Assembly: GCA_002402325.1 (NCBI GenBank)
Contig: DHFQ01000124.1
Span: forward strand, 1-12,383
Length of the DNA: 12,383 nt
Source of the DNA: Candidatus Aminicenantes bacterium UBA4820
Lineage (GTDB): Bacteria; Acidobacteriota; UBA4820
Direction: 5' to 3'
Shown: one piece after another, positions 6,842 through 12,383 of the stretch
Numbering within the stretch: the first letter of the stretch is position 1
Layout of the letters: each line of letters starts with the position of its first letter
Translations under genes and position numbers: made by a program
The notes under the pieces: generated by a model
Databases searched by the model: none
The model's input: the letters and a program-made list of their open reading frames with translations, nothing else
Told to the model about the DNA's origin: nothing

Positions 6842-8677
6842 TTATTTTTCAAGTATTAAAGCCTCTTTCGCTATCTTGAATTCTTTTTCGCAAAGCTGGG
6901 CATACAAGCCGCTTTTTTTTATAAGTTCAGAATGTTTGCCAGTCTCAACTATCTTTCCATTATCAATTACTAAAGTTATATCTGAATTGACAACTGTGGC
7001 GAGCCTGTGAGCAATTACTATTGTCGTCCTTCCCTTCATAAGTTCCTTTATTGCCTCCGAAACAGCAAATTCGCTTTCTGAATCAAGCGATGATGTAGCT
7101 TCATCAAGAATCAGGATTGGCGGATTTTTTAGCAGCGCCCTTGCTATTGCAATTCTCTGCCTCTGTCCACCGGAAAGGTTTGAACCACTCTCTCCAAGAA
7201 GTGTGTCATACCCTTCAGGCATTGATGAAATGAAAACATCGGCTTTTGCCTTTTCTGAGGCATCCTTTATCTGTTCAAAAGTTGCTCCCTCTTCACCATA
7301 GGAAATGTTATCTTTTGCGCTCAAATTGAAGAGAATTGTATCCTGTGTAACCATACCAATCTGCCTTCTCAAACTTTTTAGAGTTACATCTCTAATATCA
7401 ATTTCATCAATTAAAATTTTCCCCTCTGTTGGGTCAAAAAGTCTTGGAATGAGAGACACAAGTGTTGACTTTCCCCCGCCAGAGGGTCCAACGAGGGCAA
7501 CCTTCACCCCCTTTTTTATCTCAAGGTTTATTCCATCAAGAACTTTCTCACCTCTATTGTAGGCAAAAGAAACATTTTCAAACTTTATGCTTTTTGAAAA
7601 AGGTGGAAGAGTCATTGCGTTTTCTTTTTCTTTTACCTGAATGTCGCTTTCTAAAAGTTCAACAGACCTCTCGGCGGCTGAAACAGCCTGTTGAACTATA
7701 TTGTTTGCCTGTGAAAGTTTCTTTATAGGGACATACATCGCATACAAAGTTGCAAGAAAGGCGCTGAAAGCGCCCAATGTTATTGAGTTTGATGAAATTT
7801 TAAAATGGCCATAGTAAAGGATCCCTGCAACCGCAAAGGCTCCGATAAACTCCATAAGGGGTGTAGTCAACGCCATAACCTTTGTTGCTTTTAAATTTAC
7901 TTTCAGAAGTTTCTTATTTGCTTTTTTGAATCTTTCTATTTCTTTATTTTCCATTGAAAACATCTGGACAATTGAAACACCTTCTAATGTCTCCTTTATC
8001 TGATCAGCAAGATTTGCAAGTTCCTCCTGACTTTTTCTTGAAACCTTCCTTAAATTTTTTGAAAATTGTGCGATCGGGATAACGACAAGAGGGATTGTTA
8101 CCATCGAGATCAGTGTAAGTTTGTAATCCTGATAAAACGCACTCCCAATGAGAGCAATAAGAGAAAGAAAGGCTGTTGCTACCTCAGTCAACTTTTCACT
8201 AACCGCAGTTTTTATTCTTTCAACATCATTTAAGAGTCTTGAAATCAAACTTCCCGTTGGATAAAAAGAGAAAAAGTCGTTCCCCTGTTTTATCAATCTA
8301 TCATAAAGGGCATCTCTTAAATCTGTGATTCCTTCAAGACCAACTTTGTCAAGGAGATATTTTCCAAAGTAATTAAAAACTCCCTTCAAAAGAAAGATGA
8401 TAATTAAAACAATGGGTATAAGGATGAACAACTTTTCTTTATCAATATTTTGAAAAAGATTACCGGTGTATTTTTGAACAAAAGTTACAAAAGTTGAATT
8501 TCCTGTCTTCTCAGGAAAAGGATTTAAAAGATCATCAAAAATGAATTTTATCATATAGACTTCAAGGGCATAAAATAAAGAAGCTATTGAGAGAAAAACA
8601 AGCGCCGTGAAAAATTGGAGGTAGTGCCTTTTCATATAGGTTTTAAAAATATAGGTTAACGCTTTGAAGCCCTTCAA
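6842..8677 (-). CDS. ABC exporter, MsbA-like half-transporter
   Basis: 611 aa, a full-length type IV ABC half-transporter that should work as a homodimer in the inner membrane. The TM domain (about 15-325) has six helices near 20-41, 84-105, 160-182, 190-207, 272-292 and 303-322. The nucleotide-binding domain (from about 363) has Walker A GPSGGGKST (397-405), Q-loop Q445, signature LSGGQ (501-505), Walker B ILILDE (521-526), D-loop SSLD and H557 in AHRL. All ATPase residues are intact. The start is TTG at 8677-8675: AAGGAGGA overlaps the amidase stop just upstream, and the first internal ATG (residue 15) has no ribosome binding site. The amidase gene ends 9 bp upstream. Lipid A/lipid flippase activity is the family default; substrate is not provable here. 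Confidence 0.9.
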   Translation of the reverse strand: MKGFKALTYIFKTYMKRHYLQFFTALVFLSIASLFYALEVYMIKFIFDDLLNPFPEKTGNSTFVTFVQKYTGNLFQNIDKEKLFILIPIVLIIIFLLKGVFNYFGKYLLDKVGLEGITDLRDALYDRLIKQGNDFFSFYPTGSLISRLLNDVERIKTAVSEKLTEVATAFLSLIALIGSAFYQDYKLTLISMVTIPLVVIPIAQFSKNLRKVSRKSQEELANLADQIKETLEGVSIVQMFSMENKEIERFKKANKKLLKVNLKATKVMALTTPLMEFIGAFAVAGILYYGHFKISSNSITLGAFSAFLATLYAMYVPIKKLSQANNIVQQAVSAAERSVELLESDIQVKEKENAMTLPPFSKSIKFENVSFAYNRGEKVLDGINLEIKKGVKVALVGPSGGGKSTLVSLIPRLFDPTEGKILIDEIDIRDVTLKSLRRQIGMVTQDTILFNLSAKDNISYGEEGATFEQIKDASEKAKADVFISSMPEGYDTLLGESGSNLSGGQRQRIAIARALLKNPPILILDEATSSLDSESEFAVSEAIKELMKGRTTIVIAHRLATVVNSDITLVIDNGKIVETGKHSELIKKSGLYAQLCEKEFKIAKEALILEK

Positions 8678-8686
8678 CGCTCCTCC

Positions 8687-10441
8687 TTATGAATAATAAT
8701 GAATCAAAGCCTCTATGTATGCGTTGGCAATCTTCTGCCTGAAGTAGGGATCACACAGAAGATTTGCGTCATCTTTGTTGTTTATGTTGCAAACTTCAAT
8801 TAAAACGGAACAGGGAATAAGGTTATACTTTAACACTGCGGGAACCCACGCCTTTCTATTTCTTACAACATGGTCTCTTGTTGCGATATAGGGATGAAGC
8901 TTTACCTCATTTTTTTTAAAAGAAGATTCAAGTTTTTTTGAAAACTGCGTCGACAAACCCTCTGCTGTTTTCAACTCCTTTTGTGAAAGGGAAAAGGTTT
9001 TATTCCCCTTTAATTCTTTGTAATTTCCAAGGTCTGCACTCCATTTCTGTTTTCTGTATTCGCTTCCAGGAACATAGAACATCGCTCCTCTTAAAGATGG
9101 ATGTAATGAATCAGCGTGAATGCTTGTAAAGACGACCTTCTCCTGAGTTATTCCCTCTTTAGTTAAATTGTTATAAATTGAGTTTGCCAAAACCCACCTT
9201 AAATTTACACCCTTTTTGGTGGCAGGAGATGAATTTAATGCGAAGGGAGGATGGGTAAGAATTTGAGCCTTTTTGTTTGGTGAAAGATATTTCCTGTCAT
9301 CAACTTTGAACCCTTTTGTCGGCTCAACGAGGGTAATATAAACTTTAGCCTTTGTCTTACTTTCAAGCCCCTCCTTTATCCTTAAGGCAATATCGTAAAC
9401 ATAGGAGTCTTCCCACACCTTGTTTTTTATTGCTCCCCTATCAACACCTCCGTGTCCAGGATCAAGAATCACTACAACTCCATCAAGAGATGAATTTTTA
9501 TAAGTGTTGATAATGGTTGAAAGTTCCTCCTGATGTGAAAGCCATTGCTTATAGATAGGAGAATCTTCGGGATAAAACTGCGGAAGTAAATAATCAAGTG
9601 GAATTTTTATTTCGTAATTTATAGGAATTGAAGTAACATCCCCAATTTTTGACCTTTTTGCAATCTCCATTGCAAGTGCATTGACCTCTGATGCAAAAAG
9701 CCTTCCTGTAAATCTAACAACAACTGAAGAGTAAAGCGCTTCCCCCTGAGCAAGGTGATAAAGGGCATATTCTCCCTCTTCATCTTTTCCATAAGTAAGA
9801 AGTTTCCTTGCCTCTTCAACTGAATACTCTTTTATTTGGGGTGGCGATTGATTCCCTTCCTCGCCTGATTTTTCGTTTCCTTTAACACTTTGCCCTTTTT
9901 TCTCAAAAGGCAGATTGGCAAAAGGTTTTGACAAAAGTGAGGCAGGGATCAACAGATACTCGTCTTTTTTCGGCAATTTCCCATTTAGCGATTTTTTCAA
10001 TTTGGTTAAATCTTTTTGACTTGAACAAAAATATTTTGTTAAAGTTTCAAAACTTTCCCCATTGTATTTGTGCAAGAAGCCCTCTTCAACCCTCTTATCC
10101 TCTTTAAAAAGGGCAAATATTGTCTCAATTTGATAAGAAGGCAAAAGGAGTTCAAGAGGAATTCTTACCTCTTTATAACCTCCTTTTTTCGCTCGGGGGT
10201 TGTATTTGAAAATTTCTTTTGTAAGTTTCTTATCCCCGCAATACTTATCCGCGATTGCCTCCATCCCACCTTTCTTTGAATAGGGAACTCTCAAAAAAAT
10301 TTTCCCTTCAACACAGGCTCTTCTTCCCTCATTAGTTTTGACATAAGTAGCAGAATTTTTTTCTATCCCAAAAAGAACAAAGACGAAAGAGAGAAATAGA
10401 AAGAGGAAGAATAATCTTTTCAAAAGCACACACCTTTTCAT
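8687..10441 (-). CDS. N-acetylmuramoyl-L-alanine amidase (Amidase_3) with LysM-like units
   Basis: 584 aa. It cleaves the amide bond between MurNAc and the stem peptide in the periplasm. The signal peptide covers about residues 9-27. Three LysM-like units follow (about 48-100, 118-170, 222-287); each ends in a similar I-P-x-x-L-L segment (IPLELLLP, IPASLL, IPLDYLLP). Residues 172-202 form a charged linker. The catalytic domain begins at 322: DPGHGG with H330, E344, H442 in SIHADS, and E549 in VLIEVCNINN, i.e. zinc ligands and the catalytic glutamate all present. E344 to H442 is about 98 residues, longer than I expect for the family, with an insertion around 372-415. The ATG at 10441 has no ribosome binding site; TTG at 10423-10421 (codon 7) has AAAAGGTG 7 nt before it and may be the true start. 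Confidence 0.9.
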   Translation of the reverse strand: MKRCVLLKRLFFLFLFLSFVFVLFGIEKNSATYVKTNEGRRACVEGKIFLRVPYSKKGGMEAIADKYCGDKKLTKEIFKYNPRAKKGGYKEVRIPLELLLPSYQIETIFALFKEDKRVEEGFLHKYNGESFETLTKYFCSSQKDLTKLKKSLNGKLPKKDEYLLIPASLLSKPFANLPFEKKGQSVKGNEKSGEEGNQSPPQIKEYSVEEARKLLTYGKDEEGEYALYHLAQGEALYSSVVVRFTGRLFASEVNALAMEIAKRSKIGDVTSIPINYEIKIPLDYLLPQFYPEDSPIYKQWLSHQEELSTIINTYKNSSLDGVVVILDPGHGGVDRGAIKNKVWEDSYVYDIALRIKEGLESKTKAKVYITLVEPTKGFKVDDRKYLSPNKKAQILTHPPFALNSSPATKKGVNLRWVLANSIYNNLTKEGITQEKVVFTSIHADSLHPSLRGAMFYVPGSEYRKQKWSADLGNYKELKGNKTFSLSQKELKTAEGLSTQFSKKLESSFKKNEVKLHPYIATRDHVVRNRKAWVPAVLKYNLIPCSVLIEVCNINNKDDANLLCDPYFRQKIANAYIEALIHYYS

Positions 10442-10449
10442 AAATTAAA

Positions 10450-10478
10450 AGTATAACAGAATTGGGAAATAAGGTGAA
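10450..10478 (-). promoter_or_regulatory. Putative extended -10 promoter for the amidase-ABC operon
   Basis: On the minus strand TATACT (10455-10450) is preceded by TGT, giving an extended -10. TTCACC (10478-10473) is a 4/6 -35 at a 17-bp spacing. Transcription would begin near 10443, almost at the ATG at 10441. That would leave no room for a ribosome binding site and favours the downstream TTG start at 10423, unless the mRNA is leaderless. Confidence 0.5.
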
Positions 10479-10529
10479 ACTACATTTCGTTTTCTTAATA
10501 AAAGAAAGATAAAAACATCAATCCTTTTT

Positions 10530-10559
10530 AGGAATGAAAGAGAGAGTTCATTCTTTTTT
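10530..10559 (+). terminator. Weak hairpin with T-run, possible terminator
   Basis: GAATGAA (10532-10538) pairs with TTCATTC (10547-10553) around an 8-nt AGAGAGAG loop. The stem extends by one G-T and one A-T pair and is followed by six T. The shape fits a rho-independent terminator on the plus strand, but the stem is AT-rich and no plus-strand gene lies upstream. It could insulate the amidase promoter region or be a relic. Confidence 0.3.
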
Positions 10560-10610
10560 GATTTCTTGCTTAAAACGGAAAATTTCCACTTTACCTCCAC
10601 AAAAAAAATT

Positions 10611-10638
10611 TTGACAAAGAATTATCTTCTGATATAAT
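10611..10638 (+). promoter_or_regulatory. Near-consensus promoter inside repeat copy 1
   Basis: TTGACA (10611-10616) and TATAAT (10633-10638) are both perfect hexamers, 16 bp apart, and TGA before the -10 gives an extended -10 element. It is the best promoter in the window. Transcription would start near 10645, leaving a leader of about 230 nt before the membrane protein gene at 10878. Confidence 0.8.
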
Positions 10639-10660
10639 TTCACCTTTAGATGAGGTTTTG

Positions 10661-10831
10661 ATGTTATTTTGCTTTGTTCGTTTCAATTTAAGTAACTCTG
10701 CTAATATCAACATATTACAGGACTGCCCCCCCCCAGAGAAATGTCCTTTATTTACAATCAAAATCAATAAAATGGTTCATAGTAAAGATTCAAAAACCTC
10801 CACCTTGACAAAAATAAAGAGGATAGTGTAA
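10661..10831 (+). CDS. Possible 56-aa leader peptide in repeat copy 1
   Basis: ATG at 10661, TAA at 10829-10831. GAGG (10652-10655) lies 5 nt upstream of the ATG and could act as ribosome binding site. The peptide starts MLFCFVRF and holds C4, C22 and C28. A Pro-Pro-Pro run at codons 23-25 is encoded by the nine-C tract. The first 48 codons are inside the repeat and the last eight are unique to this copy. The single mismatch between the copies is synonymous (AAA/AAG, Lys), but one site proves little. I recognise no family. It may be a regulatory leader or non-coding. Confidence 0.3.
   Translation: MLFCFVRFNLSNSANINILQDCPPPEKCPLFTIKINKMVHSKDSKTSTLTKIKRIV
10698..10747 (+). ncRNA. Structured leader RNA with C9 tract, copy 1
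   Basis: CTG-c-TAATAT (10698-10707) pairs with ATATTA-CAG (10712-10720) around a CAAC loop, nine pairs with one bulged C. AGGAC (10719-10723) can pair with GTCCT (10743-10747), with nine C at 10726-10734 in its loop. CTCTG (10696-10700) can instead pair with CAGAG (10734-10738). These pairings compete, as in attenuators or riboregulators. I recognise no known riboswitch consensus. Confidence 0.35.
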
Positions 10832-10832
10832 T
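10805..10832 (+). promoter_or_regulatory. Second promoter at the right border of repeat copy 1
   Basis: TTGACA (10805-10810) and TGTAAT (10827-10832) are 16 bp apart. The first two T of the -35 are the last bases of the repeat and the rest is unique sequence. The expected start is near 10839, about 39 nt before the ATG at 10878. Copy 2 has T-rich sequence at this position and no equivalent. Confidence 0.5.
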
Positions 10833-10877
10833 TAAATGAAGACCTGTTTTTTTAGAGATAATTAAGGAGGAATTGAT

Positions 10878-11441
10878 ATGCAAGAAAATCCTTTTATTGC
10901 GACTATTTTTCTTCCCCTTACAAAATATGTTTCTCTATTTTTAGTCATTCCTTTAATTTATTTCCTTTACAGGTTTGAAAGAAAAATAGGCGTAAATTCC
11001 AAAGAAGAACCAAATGAAAATAATCTCAAAAAGGAAAAAACTTACTCTTTGTATCTTCTCTTTATAGGAGTTTTTTCACTTTTGCTAACTTCGTTGCTTT
11101 TGATAATTGCGACAAAAAATGAAGAAACAGTCTCTATTTTCTTCTATTTTGTCCTTCTTTTCTTCCTTATGATTGGGCTTATCTCTTTGGTTTCTTCAAT
11201 ATCTCATCTTTTGTTTGTTCATACGGTCAAAAGGAACAGAAAAAGGGCTGGCTTTATATTATCAACAACACTCATTGCCCTGATTTTATCTCTTTTGTTT
11301 TACTTTAAAGATTCATTATTGCCCAATCTCGCTCTCAAAATGAACTTTTCTGTGTTTTTTGTTTTTATCGGTTTGATAATTTCAATTTCGCTTTTAGGCG
11401 TCAGTTTAACTATGATATTTGAAGGCGCTAAAAAGAAGTAA
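10878..11441 (+). CDS. Five-TM integral membrane protein, function unknown
   Basis: 187 aa. An AAGGAGG site 7 nt before the ATG makes the start secure. Hydrophobic helices lie near residues 13-33, 55-78, 84-110, 125-144 and 155-181. A charged loop at about 35-55 is rich in K, E and N, another basic stretch (KRNRKRAG) is at 118-125, and the tail is KKK. By the positive-inside rule the 35-55 loop and the 118-125 loop should be cytoplasmic. No catalytic motif or known family is evident. It stands alone between repeat copy 1 and a strong terminator, so it is probably monocistronic and driven by the repeat promoter and/or the border promoter. A phage-holin-like or small accessory membrane role cannot be told apart from sequence. 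Confidence 0.8.
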   Translation: MQENPFIATIFLPLTKYVSLFLVIPLIYFLYRFERKIGVNSKEEPNENNLKKEKTYSLYLLFIGVFSLLLTSLLLIIATKNEETVSIFFYFVLLFFLMIGLISLVSSISHLLFVHTVKRNRKRAGFILSTTLIALILSLLFYFKDSLLPNLALKMNFSVFFVFIGLIISISLLGVSLTMIFEGAKKK

Positions 11442-11473
11442 AAATAGGGCGGGAAGAATTCCCGCCCTATTTT
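11441..11473 (+). terminator. Perfect palindromic rho-independent terminator
   Basis: AAAATAGGGCGGGAA (11441-11455) pairs perfectly with TTCCCGCCCTATTTT (11459-11473) around a GAA loop, 15 pairs with a GC-rich core and A/T flanks. Its first base is the last base of the membrane protein stop codon. The symmetric A and T runs mean it could stop transcription in both directions. Confidence 0.9.
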
Positions 11474-11853
11474 AAATTTGTTCTTTGCGATTTTGACTTT
11501 AAAACTTACGCTTTAAACTTCCAAATGGACAACTAAAACCTTTTAATCAATGATTTAAATATTATAAACTGCGATTTTACAGTTTTAAGAGGGAATGTTA
11601 ATTTTAATAATTGTGATTTTGGCTTCTAAATTGGTGATTGTGTCTTCAAAAAGTGTTATTTCGTATTCTAAATTGACAATTTTGACTTCAAAATCGGCAA
11701 TTTTTGGTTTAATTTCTGCCTGAAGTCAGTCAATTGCCTTCTTATAGAAGGAAACTGTATTCTTTTCCTTTCATAATAACCAAAATTCGGTGATAAATTA
11801 AATTGCTTTAGCATCACCTTTCGGTGATATTGGACATTGCCCAACACGCGAAA
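11474..11853. other. 380-bp intergenic region between terminator and repeat copy 2
   Basis: No intact gene was found on either strand. The left two thirds carry related 21-bp units on the minus strand (listed separately). Small inverted repeats are present: AAACTG/CAGTTT (11566-11585), CCTTC/GAAGG (11737-11751) and TCACC/GGTGA (11814-11827), the last followed by a non-coding stretch up to the repeat border. TCGGTGAT occurs twice (11787-11794 and 11821-11828). Confidence 0.6.
11588..11725 (-). pseudogene. Decayed coiled-coil gene fragment with 21-bp periodicity
   Basis: A 46-codon open stretch between in-frame TGA (11728-11726) and TAA (11587-11585), with no start codon. It encodes heptads of the form I-x-x-L/F-E-x-x, for example IVNLEYE and ITNLEAK, five in a row. 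At DNA level the units are 21 bp long and diverged. Further related pieces, such as VVHLEV and SFKVKIAKN, continue past the stop down to about 11485 in broken frames. This fits the remnant of a coiled-coil protein read on the minus strand. A non-coding 21-bp (two helical turns) repeat is the alternative. Confidence 0.45.
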
Positions 11854-12050
11854 TTTGACAAAGAATTATCTTCTGATATAATTTCACCTTTAGATGAGGT
11901 TTTGATGTTATTTTGCTTTGTTCGTTTCAATTTAAGTAACTCTGCTAATATCAACATATTACAGGACTGCCCCCCCCCAGAGAAATGTCCTTTATTTACA
12001 ATCAAAATCAATAAAATGGTTCATAGTAAGGATTCAAAAACCTCCACCTT
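11854..12050 (+). repeat. 197-bp promoter-leader direct repeat, copy 2
   Basis: Second copy of 10610-10806, 1244 bp further on, same orientation, one mismatch and an identical nine-C run (11970-11978). The hairpin is at 11942-11964 and the AGGAC/GTCCT pair at 11963-11967 and 11987-11991. It lies upstream of the secreted protein gene at 12115. The two downstream genes are not paralogues, so the cassette itself has been copied rather than a whole gene. Confidence 0.95.
11855..11882 (+). promoter_or_regulatory. Near-consensus promoter inside repeat copy 2
   Basis: The same TTGACA, 16-bp spacer, TGA and TATAAT as in copy 1. The start is expected near 11889, giving a leader of about 225 nt before the ATG at 12115. 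It is the only clear promoter for the secreted protein gene. Confidence 0.8.
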
Positions 12051-12114
12051 TTTTAAAAAAAAGAAAAATTTGGTTAAGTTTTTTAAAACAAAAAAATTAA
12101 ATTTGGAGGTTAAA

Positions 12115-12383
12115 ATGAAAAGATTGTTCGTTTTATTGATAGTTTCTTTGGTTTCTGTTTTTTCTTTCGCTAACTGTGACTTCTTTCAAATTGCAAATGA
12201 TTGCAATGGACACTCAACTACTGTAATTGCCAAAAATGACACCATTTCACTTGATATTCACGCAAACTGGAATCAGGGAAATATTTCTTATAAGGTTCAA
12301 TCGGGACCTGAAAAACTTGATATGGTTGTTTATGCAAATGATGTGAATGGATTGTTCACCGAAATAACCTACAAAAACAAATC
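12115..12383 (+). CDS. Secreted protein of unknown function, partial (3' end beyond window)
   Basis: 89 codons plus two bases are visible and no stop is reached. GGAGGT lies 5 nt before the ATG. The N-terminus is a classical signal peptide: MKRLF, a hydrophobic core to about residue 17, and likely cleavage after SFA (19). C21 and C30 follow and could form a disulfide once exported; the residues before C21 do not make a good lipobox. The rest alternates polar and hydrophobic residues, suggesting beta structure (TTVIAKNDTISLDIHA; MVVYANDVNGLF). No family is recognised. The frame also runs open upstream to ATG 11905 in repeat copy 2, 70 codons earlier. I keep 12115 because of its ribosome binding site and signal peptide. 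Confidence 0.75.
   Translation, partial: MKRLFVLLIVSLVSVFSFANCDFFQIANDCNGHSTTVIAKNDTISLDIHANWNQGNISYKVQSGPEKLDMVVYANDVNGLFTEITYKNK

Larger units (their letters stand above)
10610..10806 (+). repeat. 197-bp promoter-leader direct repeat, copy 1
   Basis: Matches 11854-12050 at 196 of 197 positions, with no gaps; the only difference is A at 10786 against G at 12030. The similarity stops sharply at both ends. The ends are not inverted repeats of each other and no flanking target duplication is evident, so it is not an obvious MITE. The unit contains a promoter, a hairpin, a nine-C run and a short open frame. It lies upstream of the five-TM membrane protein gene. Confidence 0.95.

Noticed and set aside
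10536..10616. 26-codon plus-strand frame before repeat copy 1
   Set aside because: AGGA touches the ATG, so spacing is wrong, and it overlaps the hairpin; no other support.
11474..11725. CRISPR array from the 21-bp units
   Set aside because: Units are contiguous and diverged, with no spacers and no cas genes.
11814..12011. 65-codon minus-strand open frame across repeat copy 2
   Set aside because: It runs against the promoter, has no ribosome binding site, and its Gly-Gly-Gly comes from the C9 tract.
10610..12050. MITE or insertion sequence defined by the two 197-bp copies
   Set aside because: The ends are not terminal inverted repeats, no target duplication is evident and no transposase lies between them.
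12172..12180. Lipoprotein cleavage site at C21 of the partial secreted protein
   Set aside because: The residues before the Cys (F-A-N) do not fit the lipobox; normal signal peptidase cleavage after SFA fits better.

Overview
The window is AT-rich, lysine-rich bacterial DNA with tightly packed genes, GGAGG-type ribosome binding sites and several GTG/TTG starts. An MsbA-like exporter, a zinc amidase, a bactofilin and proteins with DUF4388 and DUF1844 domains point to a diderm (Gram-negative-type) bacterium. Such domains are common in Acidobacteriota, deltaproteobacterial lineages and related uncultured phyla. I cannot place it more precisely. There are no tRNA or rRNA genes, transposases, phage genes or CRISPR arrays.

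Left part (1-3180). A secreted DUF4097-type beta-repeat protein (minus) is divergent from a GT-B family 4 glycosyltransferase (plus). The glycosyltransferase runs tail-to-tail, with a 25-bp overlap, into a minus-strand pair: a bactofilin translationally coupled to a MerR-like HTH protein with a degenerate receiver domain. A C/T-rich palindromic island (about 3031-3127) separates this pair from the next operon.

Middle part (3180-10441, all minus). Transcription runs from an N-acetylmuramoyl-L-alanine amidase with three LysM-like units to an MsbA-like ABC exporter. A second set follows, probably with its own promoter: a DUF1844 protein, a TPR/zinc-ribbon multi-pass membrane protein, and a DUF4388 protein that carries a transmembrane segment and a pseudopilin-like C-terminus. 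The short gaps and ATGA overlaps suggest co-transcription. The theme is cell envelope: wall remodelling, lipid or glycan export, cytoskeletal scaffolding and possibly a type-IV-pilus-like or secretion-like assembly.

Right part (10442-12383, plus). This is the accessory-looking section. A 197-bp unit occurs twice (10610-10806 and 11854-12050) with one mismatch. Each copy holds a near-consensus extended -10 promoter, a structured leader, a short open frame and a run of nine C. Copy 1 precedes a five-TM membrane protein. Copy 2 precedes a secreted protein cut off by the window end, and its leader frame stays open into that gene. Between them lie a strong palindromic terminator and a decayed 21-bp-periodic sequence that looks like the remnant of a minus-strand coiled-coil gene. 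The repeated promoter-leader cassette is the most unusual thing here.
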